DNA of 64,000 nucleotides from Vibrio sp. RE86. GTDB taxonomy: Bacteria; Pseudomonadota; Gammaproteobacteria; Enterobacterales; Vibrionaceae. The stretch's first letter is position 1. Each line of letters opens with the position of its first letter. Both the position numbers and the translations under genes were made by a program. The stretch spans positions 1 to 64,000 of the forward strand of contig NZ_VTXI01000016.1 in assembly GCF_013114545.1 (NCBI RefSeq), given 5' to 3'. This document shows, one piece after another, positions 1 to 9,020 of the stretch. The notes beneath the pieces were generated by a model that saw only the letters and a list, made by a program, of their open reading frames with translations, did no database searches and was not told the origin of the DNA.

Positions 1-263
1 ATTTCTATCTCTTTGAAAATAAATAGCTTTTTACGTAGTGACATGATTACCATGTTTAACGCATTGTCGCACACGATAGAATTTGGCCAACCTGACTTTA
101 TGAGGTCTCGTTTAGATATGTGTTGTCCTTGGTGTTTGAGCAACTGTTCGAGCACTTGATACTCAGTTAAGGTTAAATGAATAGTATGTGTAGAGGTGAG
201 ATCCTGATTATCTTCGTGTCTGATAACCAGCGTAAGTGGGCCTTTAATTAGATGAATGTGCAT
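1..263 (-). CDS. ToxR/OmpR-type winged-helix regulator (N-terminal part)
   Basis: The reverse strand reads an open frame from an ATG at 263 to the left edge, giving 87 codons. The translation has a short beta-rich start (MHIHLIKGPLTLVIR), then LTLTEYQVLEQLLKH, HISKRDLIKSGWP and NALNMVIMSLRKKL. This is the pattern of the Trans_reg_C winged helix of OmpR, CadC and ToxR: an initial sheet, the LT..E..LL.L helix, a W-P turn, and a recognition helix ending in LR.KL. The domain is N-terminal with no receiver before it, so a ToxR/CadC-like membrane regulator is more likely than a response regulator. The rest lies outside the window, so membrane segments and targets cannot be seen. Confidence 0.75.
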   Translation of the reverse strand, partial: MHIHLIKGPLTLVIRHEDNQDLTSTHTIHLTLTEYQVLEQLLKHQGQHISKRDLIKSGWPNSIVCDNALNMVIMSLRKKLFIFKEIE

Positions 264-344
264 GTAGTTTCAACGTTAAATGAAGTTACTATAACGTGAG
301 AATGACTCAATGGGTAATGGCAGTCGAATGCAAAATAGGACCGA

Positions 345-373
345 AGTGCCTAATCTGTACTGATTTAGGCACT
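345..373 (-). terminator. Hairpin after the TfoX-family gene
   Basis: A perfect 9-bp inverted repeat (AGTGCCTAA / TTAGGCACT) with an 11-nt loop lies about 55 bp past the stop of the TfoX-family gene on the reverse strand. The thymine run is poor, so it may be a weak terminator or a 3' stabilising hairpin. Confidence 0.5.
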
Positions 374-426
374 CATTTGGTATTTGGAAGTAGCTGGTGG
401 TTAACTTTAACGAATAAAATCAAAAG

Positions 427-1020
427 CTAGCAAATAAAGTGAAGAGCAGCGTTCCGTAATGTGTCTTTTATTGGTGGAGGAAGAAGTGAACGATGAACGC
501 CTTGAATCGCACCTTCTAGTGTCCAAAAAAGTTCTATTGTTGGTCGATAATGTGTTTGGCGTGAAATAGCTTCGACTGCCTTTAAAGTGCCCATGTTTTT
601 TAGCTGATCAACCGAATCTATTCCTGCTTTATTCAAAAGACGTTCAGTTGTTGATTGTATGTTTGGTAGGTCCCTCAAACGTGCTGGGTTGGTTGCATAG
701 CTGCTTCGATTGGCCTTAATGCTGTCAATAACGACAGACGCTTCGCATAGAAAGAGCGTATCTTTCCAAGGGGGAATATTTAGCTGAAAGAAGTTACTCG
801 GGAGGATGACACCCAAAGAAAGTGCATCAAACTGCTCGTAACCCTTGCGTTGAAAATAGTCATCTTGGTCTTTTGTACTTCGTAAGTAGAATCGACCACC
901 CTTAAATATCAACAACAAAATACCATCTACTGAAAGCGTGTTTACGCCGAACAGGTATTTTACCCTAACGTTTCCGAGTGGTTCCAAATGCGTAAAAGCC
1001 CGACGAAATAGTGTATTCAT
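427..1020 (-). CDS. TfoX/Sxy-family competence regulator
   Basis: This 197-residue protein has both halves of the TfoX/Sxy family. The N-terminal TfoX_N part (about 1-95) contains VKYLFGVNTLSVDGILL and GGRFYLRST. The C-terminal TfoX_C part (about 110-195) contains RLRDLPNIQSTTERLLNKAG and ELFWTLEGAIQGVH. The family co-activates CRP-dependent genes; vibrio TfoX switches on competence and type VI secretion, and TfoY controls motility and type VI secretion. The ATG at 1020 is chosen because AAAGG stands 3 bases before it; an in-frame ATG at 1047 has no such site. Which vibrio paralogue this is cannot be settled by eye. The c-di-GMP-I riboswitch known upstream of tfoY in V. cholerae was looked for and not found. 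Confidence 0.82.
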   Translation of the reverse strand: MNTLFRRAFTHLEPLGNVRVKYLFGVNTLSVDGILLLIFKGGRFYLRSTKDQDDYFQRKGYEQFDALSLGVILPSNFFQLNIPPWKDTLFLCEASVVIDSIKANRSSYATNPARLRDLPNIQSTTERLLNKAGIDSVDQLKNMGTLKAVEAISRQTHYRPTIELFWTLEGAIQGVHRSLLPPPIKDTLRNAALHFIC

Positions 1021-1209
1021 TACCTTTGCTCTGTGGTTTAAAAACAAAGGATTTTGCCAGATTAATATTTTTAAGATGCGGCAGATTTATATAAGGGAAA
1101 TGTTAAATGCCAATGAGCATCTTTGATTTGCAATTTTTCAATATGCCAATTTGCCTACCCCCTCTGGTTTGTGACAATAATAGAGTCTATTACCAAGCTC
1201 GGAGTCAAT

Positions 1210-1527
1210 ATGTATTCTATTAATCATGATCTTTTTATGAAGTCTACTGGCGCTGAATATTACTCAGAGAAAGGGCTCTCTTTTCGTGCCATTGCGATTA
1301 AAAGTTTGAAAAAAGTGATGGCGGAGGTAGTTGCTGACACACCAACTAACTGTTCACATGCTCATAAAGTAAAGGGGATTGCATTAATGTGTGGTGCTGC
1401 TGATGCGGCCCATGTTTGTCAAAAGCTAGAATCTTATGGCGACATTGTCAGTCCAGTCGCGCGTCAAAATACCTTGCAGCATATCATTGAGTCTTTGATT
1501 AATCTTTGCTTTGGTCGAGGCAGCTAA
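1210..1527 (+). CDS. Stand-alone HPt phosphotransfer protein
   Basis: This 105-residue protein is a single histidine-phosphotransfer domain. The AHKVKG motif places the phospho-accepting histidine at residue 52, followed by the small-residue helix IALMCGAADAAHVCQKLE typical of four-helix HPt bundles. The ATG at 1210 is preferred to earlier in-frame starts because GGAG stands 5 bases before it. The gene ends exactly where the hybrid kinase begins, with no intervening base, so the two are co-transcribed. It probably relays phosphate from the kinase's own receiver (Asp703) to a partner such as the REC-EAL protein two genes on. Confidence 0.82.
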   Translation: MYSINHDLFMKSTGAEYYSEKGLSFRAIAIKSLKKVMAEVVADTPTNCSHAHKVKGIALMCGAADAAHVCQKLESYGDIVSPVARQNTLQHIIESLINLCFGRGS

Positions 1528-3843
1528 ATGTCATTTAAAAATAGAATAATCACTGCGAACGCCTTGATCGTTGTTCTTTTTGCTGCCTTTCTCGCATACG
1601 CTGCCATGAACATTGTTCAGCGAACATCGATTGGCCAGTTTAACGAGATAAAAGAAAATATCATGGGTCATAACCGTGATTTGCTCTTGACGTTCGTCAA
1701 GGCGCAAAGTGTCAGTCTTAACAAAGAGATTGAGCTGATCGTTGAAGATATTGAGCATATGTCGGGTGACTTTGCTCATGACTATGTGCAAGCAGATAAG
1801 ACCACTCAACTGCGTGATGCTGAACTAGCACACATAAATCGAAACCTTAAAACTTTCATCAATGAAGTGACGTTTATTGATACTAAAACACGTCAAGAAA
1901 TTCGTATTCATGATGGCCAAGTTGAACAAAGCGACCATAAAGCATCCGTGTCGGACTTTGGTCGTTATAAATCGATGTTCATTGAAAAGAAAACATCAGG
2001 AAATGTGGTTACGCACTTTAATGTTTATGTCTTTCCAGAACACTGGCCGAGTGGGATGTTAAAGTTTGATGTGAACTTGGACTACTTTTCAAATTCATTG
2101 GCCTTCAAGAGCATGATTGAAAAATTACAATATCGTTATTTTTTAGTCGATGAAGATGGCAACTTAGTTGCTTCCAATCTGAAACAAGATCCACTGACAT
2201 TGCTTCGATATATGACAGACAGTAGCTCGAATTCGAAAAGTGTTGCTGCGCAAATAACGTCAAACAACTTTGGCAGTATGGTAGTGAACGCGATTCACGG
2301 GATTTTTAACATAACGTTCGTACGCAACGAAGTAACTGGGTGGCGCTTAATACTTGTTACTCCAGAATCAGTGGTTAGGTCGAGTTACGCAACGACAAAA
2401 CAAGCTTTGTTGCTGTCCGATAGTTTGTTGATTGAGAAATTCACACTCGCAACGGGCATGCTATTGCTACTCTTTTTAGCGATCAACGCGATGGTGGTTA
2501 AACGTTTGATTGCACCCATTGGTATACTAACCGCGCAAGCAAAGGCGCTAAAGCAAGGCGATTTTGCTAGGGCGACCATAACGCTCAAGGGCAACGGTGA
2601 AGAAATTGAACAACTCTCTAAAGCGTATAGCGAGGCGGGAGTTCAAATCAGCACTTTGATCTCAGGGTTAGAAGAGGACGTTACGCTTCGAACGGCTCAA
2701 TATGAGTTAGCAGCAAAGCAAGCGAGTGATGCCAATGCAGAGAAATCAACGTTACTCTCCAACGTATCACATGAAATACGTACACCACTGAATGCGATCA
2801 TTGGCTATACCCATATGTTAAGCAAAGAAGTCAATCTCATGCAGTTTAATCATCAACTGAATGGGATCTCGAGTGCAAGCAACACAATACTAGGGATAGT
2901 GAATGACCTTTTGGATTTCGAACGCCTGCAAGCGTCGAGCTACACGCTTAACCCAAAAGAAGTAGAGTTCAAAGAGGTGCTTGGCGCCATAGAACACACT
3001 TTCTTCCCTTTAGCTCAAGGTAAGGGCTTAACGCTAAACATGGATAACTGTGTCGAGCAAGGGTTTGTGCTCTATGTTGACGAGCTAAGGCTAAAGCAGT
3101 GCATCAGTAATGTCGTTTCAAATGCGATTAAGTTCACTGGTGAGGGTAAGGTCACGGTTTGTTGTTACCTGAAGCAAGAGCAACTTCACATCGACGTGAT
3201 TGATACCGGTGTTGGAATACCGCCCGAGAAGCTTGATAAAGTATTCAATGACTTCGAGCAGGTAAACGATGAAGACCAGCAGTTTGGGTTCGGGTTGGGG
3301 CTAGCGATTACCAAAACCATCATTGAACTGATGGGCGGTACGATCAAAGTAAGCAGTGAGGTTGGCTCAGGGAGTACATTCTCACTGCGCCTTCCGCTCT
3401 CTAAGGCCAGTTTTAAGCCGTTAGGGGAGGTATCAGTTCCTTTATTAGAACTTAGCTCGCCTGTGTCTCAGTTATACAGCGGTGTAAAAGCACTGGTTGT
3501 TGATGACGTCGAGTTCAATCGAGAAATACTGGCTTATCACTTGTCTGAGCTTGGGTTTGATTGCCTGTTTGCTGAAGACGGGCTACAAGCCTTGAAGGTG
3601 GTCAGTGAGCAAGAGGTTGATGTTGTTCTAACTGATATATCAATGCCAGTAATGGATGGTATTGGACTGGCCAAAGAGTTAGCCAGTTGTAACCCCTTAC
3701 TTCCGATTGTTGCAGTAACCGCAAGAGCGACACTGACGGAACAAGCGGATATGAACAGTTATTTTGATAGTTATCTAACGAAACCTATTGCAGAACAGGA
3801 TTTAAAAGACTGTTTGCAAATGGCGTTTATGAATAAAAAATAA
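1528..3843 (+). CDS. Hybrid sensor histidine kinase, VieS-like
   Basis: This 771-residue inner-membrane kinase has a membrane segment near 8-28, a periplasmic sensor region of about 270 residues, and a second segment near 305-325. A HAMP-like linker, a HisKA helix with the phosphorylated His415 in SHEIRTP, and an HATPase domain (VVSNAIKFTGEG, DTGVGIP, GFGLGLAIT) follow. It ends in a receiver (about 655-770) with Asp659-Asp660, phospho-acceptor Asp703 and a late lysine in TKP. A separate HPt gene sits just before it and a REC-EAL gene two genes later, the component set of the V. cholerae VieSAB system, though the gene order differs. The periplasmic ligand is unknown. Confidence 0.88.
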   Translation: MSFKNRIITANALIVVLFAAFLAYAAMNIVQRTSIGQFNEIKENIMGHNRDLLLTFVKAQSVSLNKEIELIVEDIEHMSGDFAHDYVQADKTTQLRDAELAHINRNLKTFINEVTFIDTKTRQEIRIHDGQVEQSDHKASVSDFGRYKSMFIEKKTSGNVVTHFNVYVFPEHWPSGMLKFDVNLDYFSNSLAFKSMIEKLQYRYFLVDEDGNLVASNLKQDPLTLLRYMTDSSSNSKSVAAQITSNNFGSMVVNAIHGIFNITFVRNEVTGWRLILVTPESVVRSSYATTKQALLLSDSLLIEKFTLATGMLLLLFLAINAMVVKRLIAPIGILTAQAKALKQGDFARATITLKGNGEEIEQLSKAYSEAGVQISTLISGLEEDVTLRTAQYELAAKQASDANAEKSTLLSNVSHEIRTPLNAIIGYTHMLSKEVNLMQFNHQLNGISSASNTILGIVNDLLDFERLQASSYTLNPKEVEFKEVLGAIEHTFFPLAQGKGLTLNMDNCVEQGFVLYVDELRLKQCISNVVSNAIKFTGEGKVTVCCYLKQEQLHIDVIDTGVGIPPEKLDKVFNDFEQVNDEDQQFGFGLGLAITKTIIELMGGTIKVSSEVGSGSTFSLRLPLSKASFKPLGEVSVPLLELSSPVSQLYSGVKALVVDDVEFNREILAYHLSELGFDCLFAEDGLQALKVVSEQEVDVVLTDISMPVMDGIGLAKELASCNPLLPIVAVTARATLTEQADMNSYFDSYLTKPIAEQDLKDCLQMAFMNKK

Positions 3844-3858
3844 CGCTCCACTCTCTTT

Positions 3859-3894
3859 GCCCTGGCTACGATCTCTTATGTACCAGGGCTTTTT
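3859..3894 (+). terminator. Rho-independent terminator after the hybrid kinase
   Basis: GCCCTGG pairs with CCAGGGC, extended by TAC/GTA across one bulged C, and a run of five T follows. It lies 15 bp past the kinase stop, so the XRE/EAL pair downstream probably has its own promoter. Confidence 0.8.
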
Positions 3895-4034
3895 GCGTTT
3901 CGGGTTAAATACTTCGAGCAAGACACAAGAAAAATTAGAGCATTTCTTTTTTTTGAAATCTCGATCTGCCCTTAGCTTTTTCACTGATTTAAACAAAAAT
4001 AAGCTAAATCACGATAAGCGAAAGAAAGAAAAAT

Positions 4035-4892
4035 ATGTTTGGGGAAATAATTAAAGAGTTCAGAACAAAAAATGGGTTGTCTCAAACGGAATTCGTTGAT
4101 GCTGTTCAACGCAGCAACGATGACTTTAATAATTTAGATGTCGTGACGCTAAGCCGTTGGGAAAGGGGGGTGACCAAACCGCATTTGACGCGTCAAAATG
4201 AGTTGTTGGATTTAATTGGTGTCGATATTTTTACCGTTTGGGACAAAGAGGGGAATGTGAAATCTTTGCCTTCTTACTATAAAAAGCTAAAACGAAGCGG
4301 GTATATCGATGTGTTAGATACGTTAAGCTCAACTGTCCTTATTATTAATGCCACCAATATGTACGAACTGAGACGCCATAAAGAGCTGATTGAGTTGGTG
4401 TTTGAATTTGAATCAAATGTGTTGTTTTCTGAAATGCTTCAAAAAGGAATGACTCGCCTGGCAATCATGGAAAATTTAATCGATCAGCATAACGGCGAGT
4501 TAAACTTAGTGACGTTTTATGGGCAGTTAATCGGGCATGTGCTTACCGTCAATAAGTCAGCGCTGCAAGAACACTTAACGGCTGAGATAGAGTTGGAAGA
4601 AGACATTCACTTAGTTGCGTCATTCAATTGCATCAGCCCAGTCGTAGTTAAGGATACGTTAGGTCGTGAAGCCTACAAATATATTCACAGTCTAAACCCC
4701 GAAAGAAAGATGTGTATTCTACAAAATGATAAAAAGATGTTCGATCTGTTGTTCTCATTGGGATTCGAATACAAAACGCTAAGAATAGCTGAAAAATCTA
4801 GCAAGTTAATGTCAATTGAATCTAAGAAAATAAAGTCTCAACGTTCATGGATGAACCTTATTGCTCAATATAAAGGTGAAGAAAATGAATAA
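4035..4892 (+). CDS. XRE-type regulator with acyltransferase-like C-terminal domain
   Basis: Residues 1-60 form a Cro/C1-type helix-turn-helix (IIKEFRTKNGLSQTEFVDAV, then VVTLSRWERGVTKP and a closing helix). Residues about 110-285 do not match a repressor domain. The pattern GQLIGHVLTV, then a strand-helix stretch, then KKMFDLLFSLGFEYK resembles the central strand and the LGFE strand of a GNAT acyltransferase fold, but the acetyl-CoA loop (R/Q-x-x-G-x-G/A) is not visible, so it may be a sensor rather than an enzyme. The stop overlaps the start of the REC-EAL gene by 8 bases, so the two proteins are translationally coupled. It probably controls this signalling locus. Confidence 0.7.
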   Translation: MFGEIIKEFRTKNGLSQTEFVDAVQRSNDDFNNLDVVTLSRWERGVTKPHLTRQNELLDLIGVDIFTVWDKEGNVKSLPSYYKKLKRSGYIDVLDTLSSTVLIINATNMYELRRHKELIELVFEFESNVLFSEMLQKGMTRLAIMENLIDQHNGELNLVTFYGQLIGHVLTVNKSALQEHLTAEIELEEDIHLVASFNCISPVVVKDTLGREAYKYIHSLNPERKMCILQNDKKMFDLLFSLGFEYKTLRIAEKSSKLMSIESKKIKSQRSWMNLIAQYKGEENE

Positions 4893-6060
4893 ATCAGTAC
4901 TCATTGTTGATGATGTTGAATTATCACGTGAAATCCTAAGTAATGCCGTTTCGTCTATTGATATGAAGCTTTCGATTGTCTTCGCTGAAAATGCCTATGA
5001 AGCAATGAGCAAAATGAAGAATCAGAGTTTTGATCTCATTATTATGGACATCATGATGCCTGATGGAGACGGTTTCGAATTGTTGAGTATGCTTTCAAAA
5101 AATGAATCTCAAGCGAAGATTGTTATTACTTCTGGGTTAGATAAGTCGATAGTTAGTTCGGTAAGCATGTTGGGTAAGTTATATGATTTGAATATCGTCG
5201 CATCGCTAGAAAAGCCAATTTGGACAGAGCAGATGTCCCAGTTAGTCGAATCAATCTTACAACAAGAAACCAATGTACCTAAACCAAGCATACCCACAAT
5301 GGCGCCACTTGACGGCGATGACTTCCCAATTGAACTCGTCTATCAATCGCAAGTTATTTCGGATATTGATGTAGTGTGTGGATTTGAAGTTTTGTCACGT
5401 TGGTCTGATGAAAATGGTTCACTTTTACCACCAAGCTATTTTCTGCCGATGGTCGAGAACTTAGGAAAACAGAAGCGATTTACAGAAATTGTGATCAGCA
5501 AATTTGTCCAAGACTACAAAAATTACTTTGGACAATTAGATCAATCTGTTCGCTTTTCTCTGAACATTGACCCGAATTTGCTAGTGGATCAATCCATTGT
5601 TGATCAACTTGTGGCTATTTATGAACAAGGCGTTGAGCACACAATCGTGATCGAAATAACGGAACAAGGGTTAGTCTCTTCGATTGAACGTGAATTGCTA
5701 GCGAGTTGTTTAAAATTACGTTTGCAAGGGTTTGAGCTGTCGATTGACGATTTTGGAATTGAGTCCTCCAACATCGAACGTGTCATGAAGCTACCTGTTA
5801 ATGAAATTAAAATTGATAAGTCAATAACGTGGAGCTTTGAACACAACACAGATTACAAGCAAGTGATTGAGGAAGCGAATAAGCTCGCTTCTGTTAAAAA
5901 TGCTAGAGTTTTGTTTGAAGGTGTCGAAAATGACGAAATGTGTAAAGCGTTGGAGAAAATTGGTGGGCATCATCAACAAGGTTTTTTCCATTCAGTTCCG
6001 GTTAGGCCTGAAAGCATAAAAGGTGTAGTTTATCAAAGAACTATGGATAAACTAGCCTAA
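4885..6060 (+). CDS. REC-EAL c-di-GMP phosphodiesterase response regulator, VieA-like
   Basis: This is a 391-residue protein. Residues 1-125 are a receiver with Asp9-Asp10, phospho-acceptor Asp55 in IIMDIMMPDGDG and a lysine in EKP. Residues about 140-385 are an EAL domain that cleaves c-di-GMP. The catalytic set looks intact: EVL in place of EAL, Asn in LNIDP, Glu in ITEQ, Asp-Asp in IDDFG, Lys in IKID, Glu in EGVE, and Gln in QQGFF. The loop-6 region (FGIESSN) departs from the usual FGTGYSS, which could alter regulation or activity. VieA carries a C-terminal DNA-binding domain; this protein ends after EAL, and DNA binding is instead in the preceding gene. The receiver start (VDDVELSREIL) closely echoes that of the kinase's own receiver (VDDVEFNREIL). 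Confidence 0.88.
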   Translation: MNKSVLIVDDVELSREILSNAVSSIDMKLSIVFAENAYEAMSKMKNQSFDLIIMDIMMPDGDGFELLSMLSKNESQAKIVITSGLDKSIVSSVSMLGKLYDLNIVASLEKPIWTEQMSQLVESILQQETNVPKPSIPTMAPLDGDDFPIELVYQSQVISDIDVVCGFEVLSRWSDENGSLLPPSYFLPMVENLGKQKRFTEIVISKFVQDYKNYFGQLDQSVRFSLNIDPNLLVDQSIVDQLVAIYEQGVEHTIVIEITEQGLVSSIERELLASCLKLRLQGFELSIDDFGIESSNIERVMKLPVNEIKIDKSITWSFEHNTDYKQVIEEANKLASVKNARVLFEGVENDEMCKALEKIGGHHQQGFFHSVPVRPESIKGVVYQRTMDKLA

Positions 6061-6065
6061 ATGGT

Positions 6066-6089
6066 AAAGCCAGCGTAAATGCTGGCTTT
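6066..6089. terminator. Bidirectional terminator between the REC-EAL gene and moeB
   Basis: AAAGCCAGC and GCTGGCTTT form a perfect 9-bp stem with a 6-nt loop. The ends are A- and T-rich, so it can serve both converging genes. Confidence 0.8.
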
Positions 6090-6104
6090 GTCTTATAATG
6101 CGAT

Positions 6105-6854
6105 CTAACCGCAAACTGGACAGTTAGGCATCTTCATAAGGTTCATTTCGCGCCAAGACATGCTCATGGCATCCAGCATTAAGATTTTGCCTTGCTTCGG
6201 CGTGCCGTAATTAGCGATCACTTTAATGGCTTCCATTGCTTGAACGGCACCAATAATTCCGACGACTGGCGCCATTACTCCCGCTTCAACACAGCTTAAC
6301 GCCGCATTACCGAAGAGAGCACTTAGACATTGGTAACAAGGTTGTGTCTCATCTTGATAGGTGAACACGCTGACTTGGCCTTCCATTCGGATTGCTGCGC
6401 CAGACACCAATGGCGTTTTTAGTTCAAAGCACAGTTTGTTGAGCTGGTTGCGAGTCTCGACATTGTCAGACGCATCCAATACTAGTGTATGTCGCTCAAT
6501 CAGAGATCGTAGCTCAATGTCGCTTAAGCGTTTATCAATAGTCTCTACAACAAGGTGAGGGTTTAGCTGCTGTAATGAACTTGCTGCCGATTCAACCTTT
6601 TTTACGCCGATGTCTGAGTCATGGTGTAGCACTTGACGTTGCAAGTTAGAAAGCTCGACAACATCGTCGTCAATTAAGGTTAGCTTTCCCACACCTGCTG
6701 TTGCTAGATACTGACTTGAAGCACAACCCAAGCCGCCAGCGCCCAAAATCAGGATTGAACTCTGTTTGAGCGCCTCTTGCCCTTCAAAGTCAAACTGTTT
6801 AAGGATGATCTGGCGGTTGTAACGCAGCATCTCTTGGTCAGATAAAATCTCCAA
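6105..6854 (-). CDS. moeB: Molybdopterin-synthase adenylyltransferase MoeB
   Basis: The 249-residue length equals that of E. coli MoeB. The E1-like nucleotide-binding core is clear: GAGGLGCASSQYLATAGVG, DDDVVELSNLQRQ, and DASDNVETRNQLN. Paired cysteines in CYQCLS and near the C-terminus in NCPVCG are the structural zinc ligands. MoeB adenylates the C-terminal glycine of MoaD before sulfur transfer in molybdopterin synthesis. Its start lies 9 bp after the moeA stop, giving the moeA-moeB operon order usual in enterics and vibrios. The cysteines separate it less sharply from ThiF, but the moeA neighbour supports MoeB. Confidence 0.93.
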   Translation of the reverse strand: MEILSDQEMLRYNRQIILKQFDFEGQEALKQSSILILGAGGLGCASSQYLATAGVGKLTLIDDDVVELSNLQRQVLHHDSDIGVKKVESAASSLQQLNPHLVVETIDKRLSDIELRSLIERHTLVLDASDNVETRNQLNKLCFELKTPLVSGAAIRMEGQVSVFTYQDETQPCYQCLSALFGNAALSCVEAGVMAPVVGIIGAVQAMEAIKVIANYGTPKQGKILMLDAMSMSWREMNLMKMPNCPVCG

Positions 6855-6863
6855 AGAATGCCC

Positions 6864-8099
6864 CTAGTATAATGTTGAATTAAACAGTTGAATGTTGACC
6901 GTTTCACCAGCCTCAACACGACCGCGTTCGCGTTCTAGTACCACGAAGCAATTAGCAAGGCTCATCGAACGGAATGCTCCAGAGCTTTGATTTCCCGTCG
7001 TTTCAACAACGAACTGACCATTTTCAATAGAGTAGATGCCACGTTGGTAGTCTGTACGACCAGGGGCTTTTTTAAACGCGCTACGTGTAATTGCTGGGAT
7101 AGATTCTGGCGCTTTCCACTCACTGTGACCTGCTAGTTTTGCAAGCAGTGGTTGAACAAGAACATACATGGTTAATACGGCTGATACAGGGTTACCCGGA
7201 AGACCGCAGAACCAAGCCGTAGACAGCTTACCAAAGGCAAAAGGTTTGCCCGGTTTAATCGCCAGCTTCCAGAAACCAATTTCACCTAACTCTTCAAGAA
7301 TATCTTTAGTGTAATCGGCTTCGCCTACGCTGACGCCGCCAGAAGTGACAACAACATCAGCCAGTGTTTGAGCTTGTTCAAAAGTCGCTTTAAGCGTTTC
7401 AGGGCAGTCAGGAATAATACCTAAGTCAATCGCTTCGCAGCCGAAGTTTTCAATCAGTGGTTTAATACCGTAACGGTTACTGTCATAGATTTGACCGTCT
7501 TGTAGTGTTTCACCAAGCGGCTTTAACTCATCACCTGTCGAGAAGAACGCAACGCGAGGTTTACGAACGACCGTGACATGACTAATACCTAGCGTCGCAA
7601 TCATCGGAATATCGCGAGCGGTTAGACGTGCACCTTTAGCCAAAACGGTCGCGCCTTGAGTGATGTCATCACCCATCGGGCGAATATTGTTTTGCGGCTT
7701 AACATCGGTTTGATTGAATTGAATGCCGGCATCGGTCATTTGAGTGTTTTCTTGCATGATGACCGCATCACAGCCTTCTGGGATTTTTGCGCCAGTCATA
7801 ATTCGTACGCAGTGACCTTGAGGCCATTCACCTTCGAAAGGTTGGCCAGCAAACGACTTACCTGCCAGCGGCATCACGTTGTTTTGCGCTAAATCGGCTA
7901 ATCGGATCGCGTAACCATCCATTGCTGAGTTATCGAATGGCGGTACAAAAATAGGGGAGAGGATGTCTTCGGCCAAAACATAGCCGATGGCATCAGCAAG
8001 AGGAAGTTTTAACGTCGTTTGGATAGGTTTAATAGGCGATAGCATTTTTTCCATCGCGTCTTCGATTGGCATCAAGCCCGGAGCATCACAGCAGCCCAT
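6864..8099 (-). CDS. moeA: Molybdopterin molybdenumtransferase MoeA
   Basis: MoeA inserts molybdate into adenylylated molybdopterin. The 411-residue protein carries the family signatures [35 protein letters not shown], the MoCF-binding run [16 protein letters not shown], and [12 protein letters not shown] near residue 300. The start is set at 8099 ([17 protein letters not shown]) because AGGA stands about 9 bases before it and the N-terminus then aligns with E. coli MoeA; an upstream in-frame ATG at 8168 would add 23 residues. It is transcribed away from folE, with 160 bp between the two starts. Confidence 0.94.
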   Translation of the reverse strand: MGCCDAPGLMPIEDAMEKMLSPIKPIQTTLKLPLADAIGYVLAEDILSPIFVPPFDNSAMDGYAIRLADLAQNNVMPLAGKSFAGQPFEGEWPQGHCVRIMTGAKIPEGCDAVIMQENTQMTDAGIQFNQTDVKPQNNIRPMGDDITQGATVLAKGARLTARDIPMIATLGISHVTVVRKPRVAFFSTGDELKPLGETLQDGQIYDSNRYGIKPLIENFGCEAIDLGIIPDCPETLKATFEQAQTLADVVVTSGGVSVGEADYTKDILEELGEIGFWKLAIKPGKPFAFGKLSTAWFCGLPGNPVSAVLTMYVLVQPLLAKLAGHSEWKAPESIPAITRSAFKKAPGRTDYQRGIYSIENGQFVVETTGNQSSGAFRSMSLANCFVVLERERGRVEAGETVNIQLFNSTLY

Positions 8100-8259
8100 A
8101 TCAAAAAATCCTAATCTTTTATTATTGTCAGATAATCGAATCACTTTAGCACAGAAAGCCTTGTGCAATAATGACCTTCGATAAAATATGGGTGTAATTA
8201 TTCAAAAATCCGAGTATCCTTGTCTGCCATCCGAAAGGGGTAAAGTAAGAGGTAGTGGA

Positions 8260-8913
8260 ATGTCAGGTCTTAGCGAATCCGCAAAGTTGGTAAAAGATGC
8301 GCTAGAAAGCCGTGGATTAGAGACACCAATGGTGCCTAATCAGTACAGTCGAGAAGAGAAAAAGGAAAAAATTCAGCATCATATGCATGAAATTCTCTCT
8401 CTATTAGAACTTGACCTTACCGATGATAGTTTAGAAGAAACACCACGTCGTATCGCTAAAATGTACGTCGATGAAATCTTCTCTGGTCTAGACTACGCAA
8501 GCTTCCCTAAAATCACGGTTATTGAGAACAAAATGAACGTGAGCGAGATGGTTCGCGTTAAAGACATTACTGTGACAAGCACCTGTGAGCACCACTTGGT
8601 GACCATCGATGGTCGCGCTGCTGTTGCTTATATTCCACGCGGTAAAATTATTGGTCTATCAAAGATCAATCGTATTGTTCGATTCTTTGCTCAGCGCCCT
8701 CAAGTGCAAGAGCGCATGACACAACAAATTCTGGTGGCATTGCAAACATTGCTAGAGTCTGACGATGTTGCGGTCACTATTGATGCTACGCACTACTGCG
8801 TAAAATCTCGTGGAGTCATGGATGCCACGAGCGAGACCACCACAACGGCATTGGGTGGTATCTTTAAGTCAAACCCTGCGACAAGACATGAGTTCCTTCA
8901 CGGAATTCGATAA
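8260..8913 (+). CDS. folE: GTP cyclohydrolase I
   Basis: FolE opens GTP to dihydroneopterin triphosphate, the first step of folate and pterin synthesis. The 217-residue protein has the core [18 protein letters not shown], the zinc/active-site region [15 protein letters not shown], the helix [23 protein letters not shown] across two stretches, and the closing Cys-containing run [12 protein letters not shown]. Cys in TCEHH, His in EHH and Cys in HYC are the expected zinc ligands. The ATG at 8260 follows an AGAGG site and matches the length of E. coli FolE; an earlier in-frame ATG at 8188 is less likely. Confidence 0.95.
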   Translation: MSGLSESAKLVKDALESRGLETPMVPNQYSREEKKEKIQHHMHEILSLLELDLTDDSLEETPRRIAKMYVDEIFSGLDYASFPKITVIENKMNVSEMVRVKDITVTSTCEHHLVTIDGRAAVAYIPRGKIIGLSKINRIVRFFAQRPQVQERMTQQILVALQTLLESDDVAVTIDATHYCVKSRGVMDATSETTTTALGGIFKSNPATRHEFLHGIR

Positions 8914-8940
8914 GGCTAGGCTGACGAATTAACCCATTTC

Positions 8941-8970
8941 AAACCGCTTCATTATCGAGGCGGTTTTTGT
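8941..8970 (+). terminator. Rho-independent terminator of folE
   Basis: AAACCGCTTC pairs with GAGGCGGTTT (10 bp with one G-T wobble, loop of 6), followed by T-rich sequence. It sits 28 bp past the folE stop. Confidence 0.9.
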
Positions 8971-9020
8971 TTTTAAATTAAGTCGATGTATCGGCTTATT
9001 CATCCTTAAAGGATACTATT

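Noticed and set aside
1021..1200. A GEMM-type c-di-GMP riboswitch before the TfoX-family gene.
   Set aside because: The reverse strand has a GGTAGGCAAA-like piece, but no GACGCAAAGCC-like core or paired stems in the right order.
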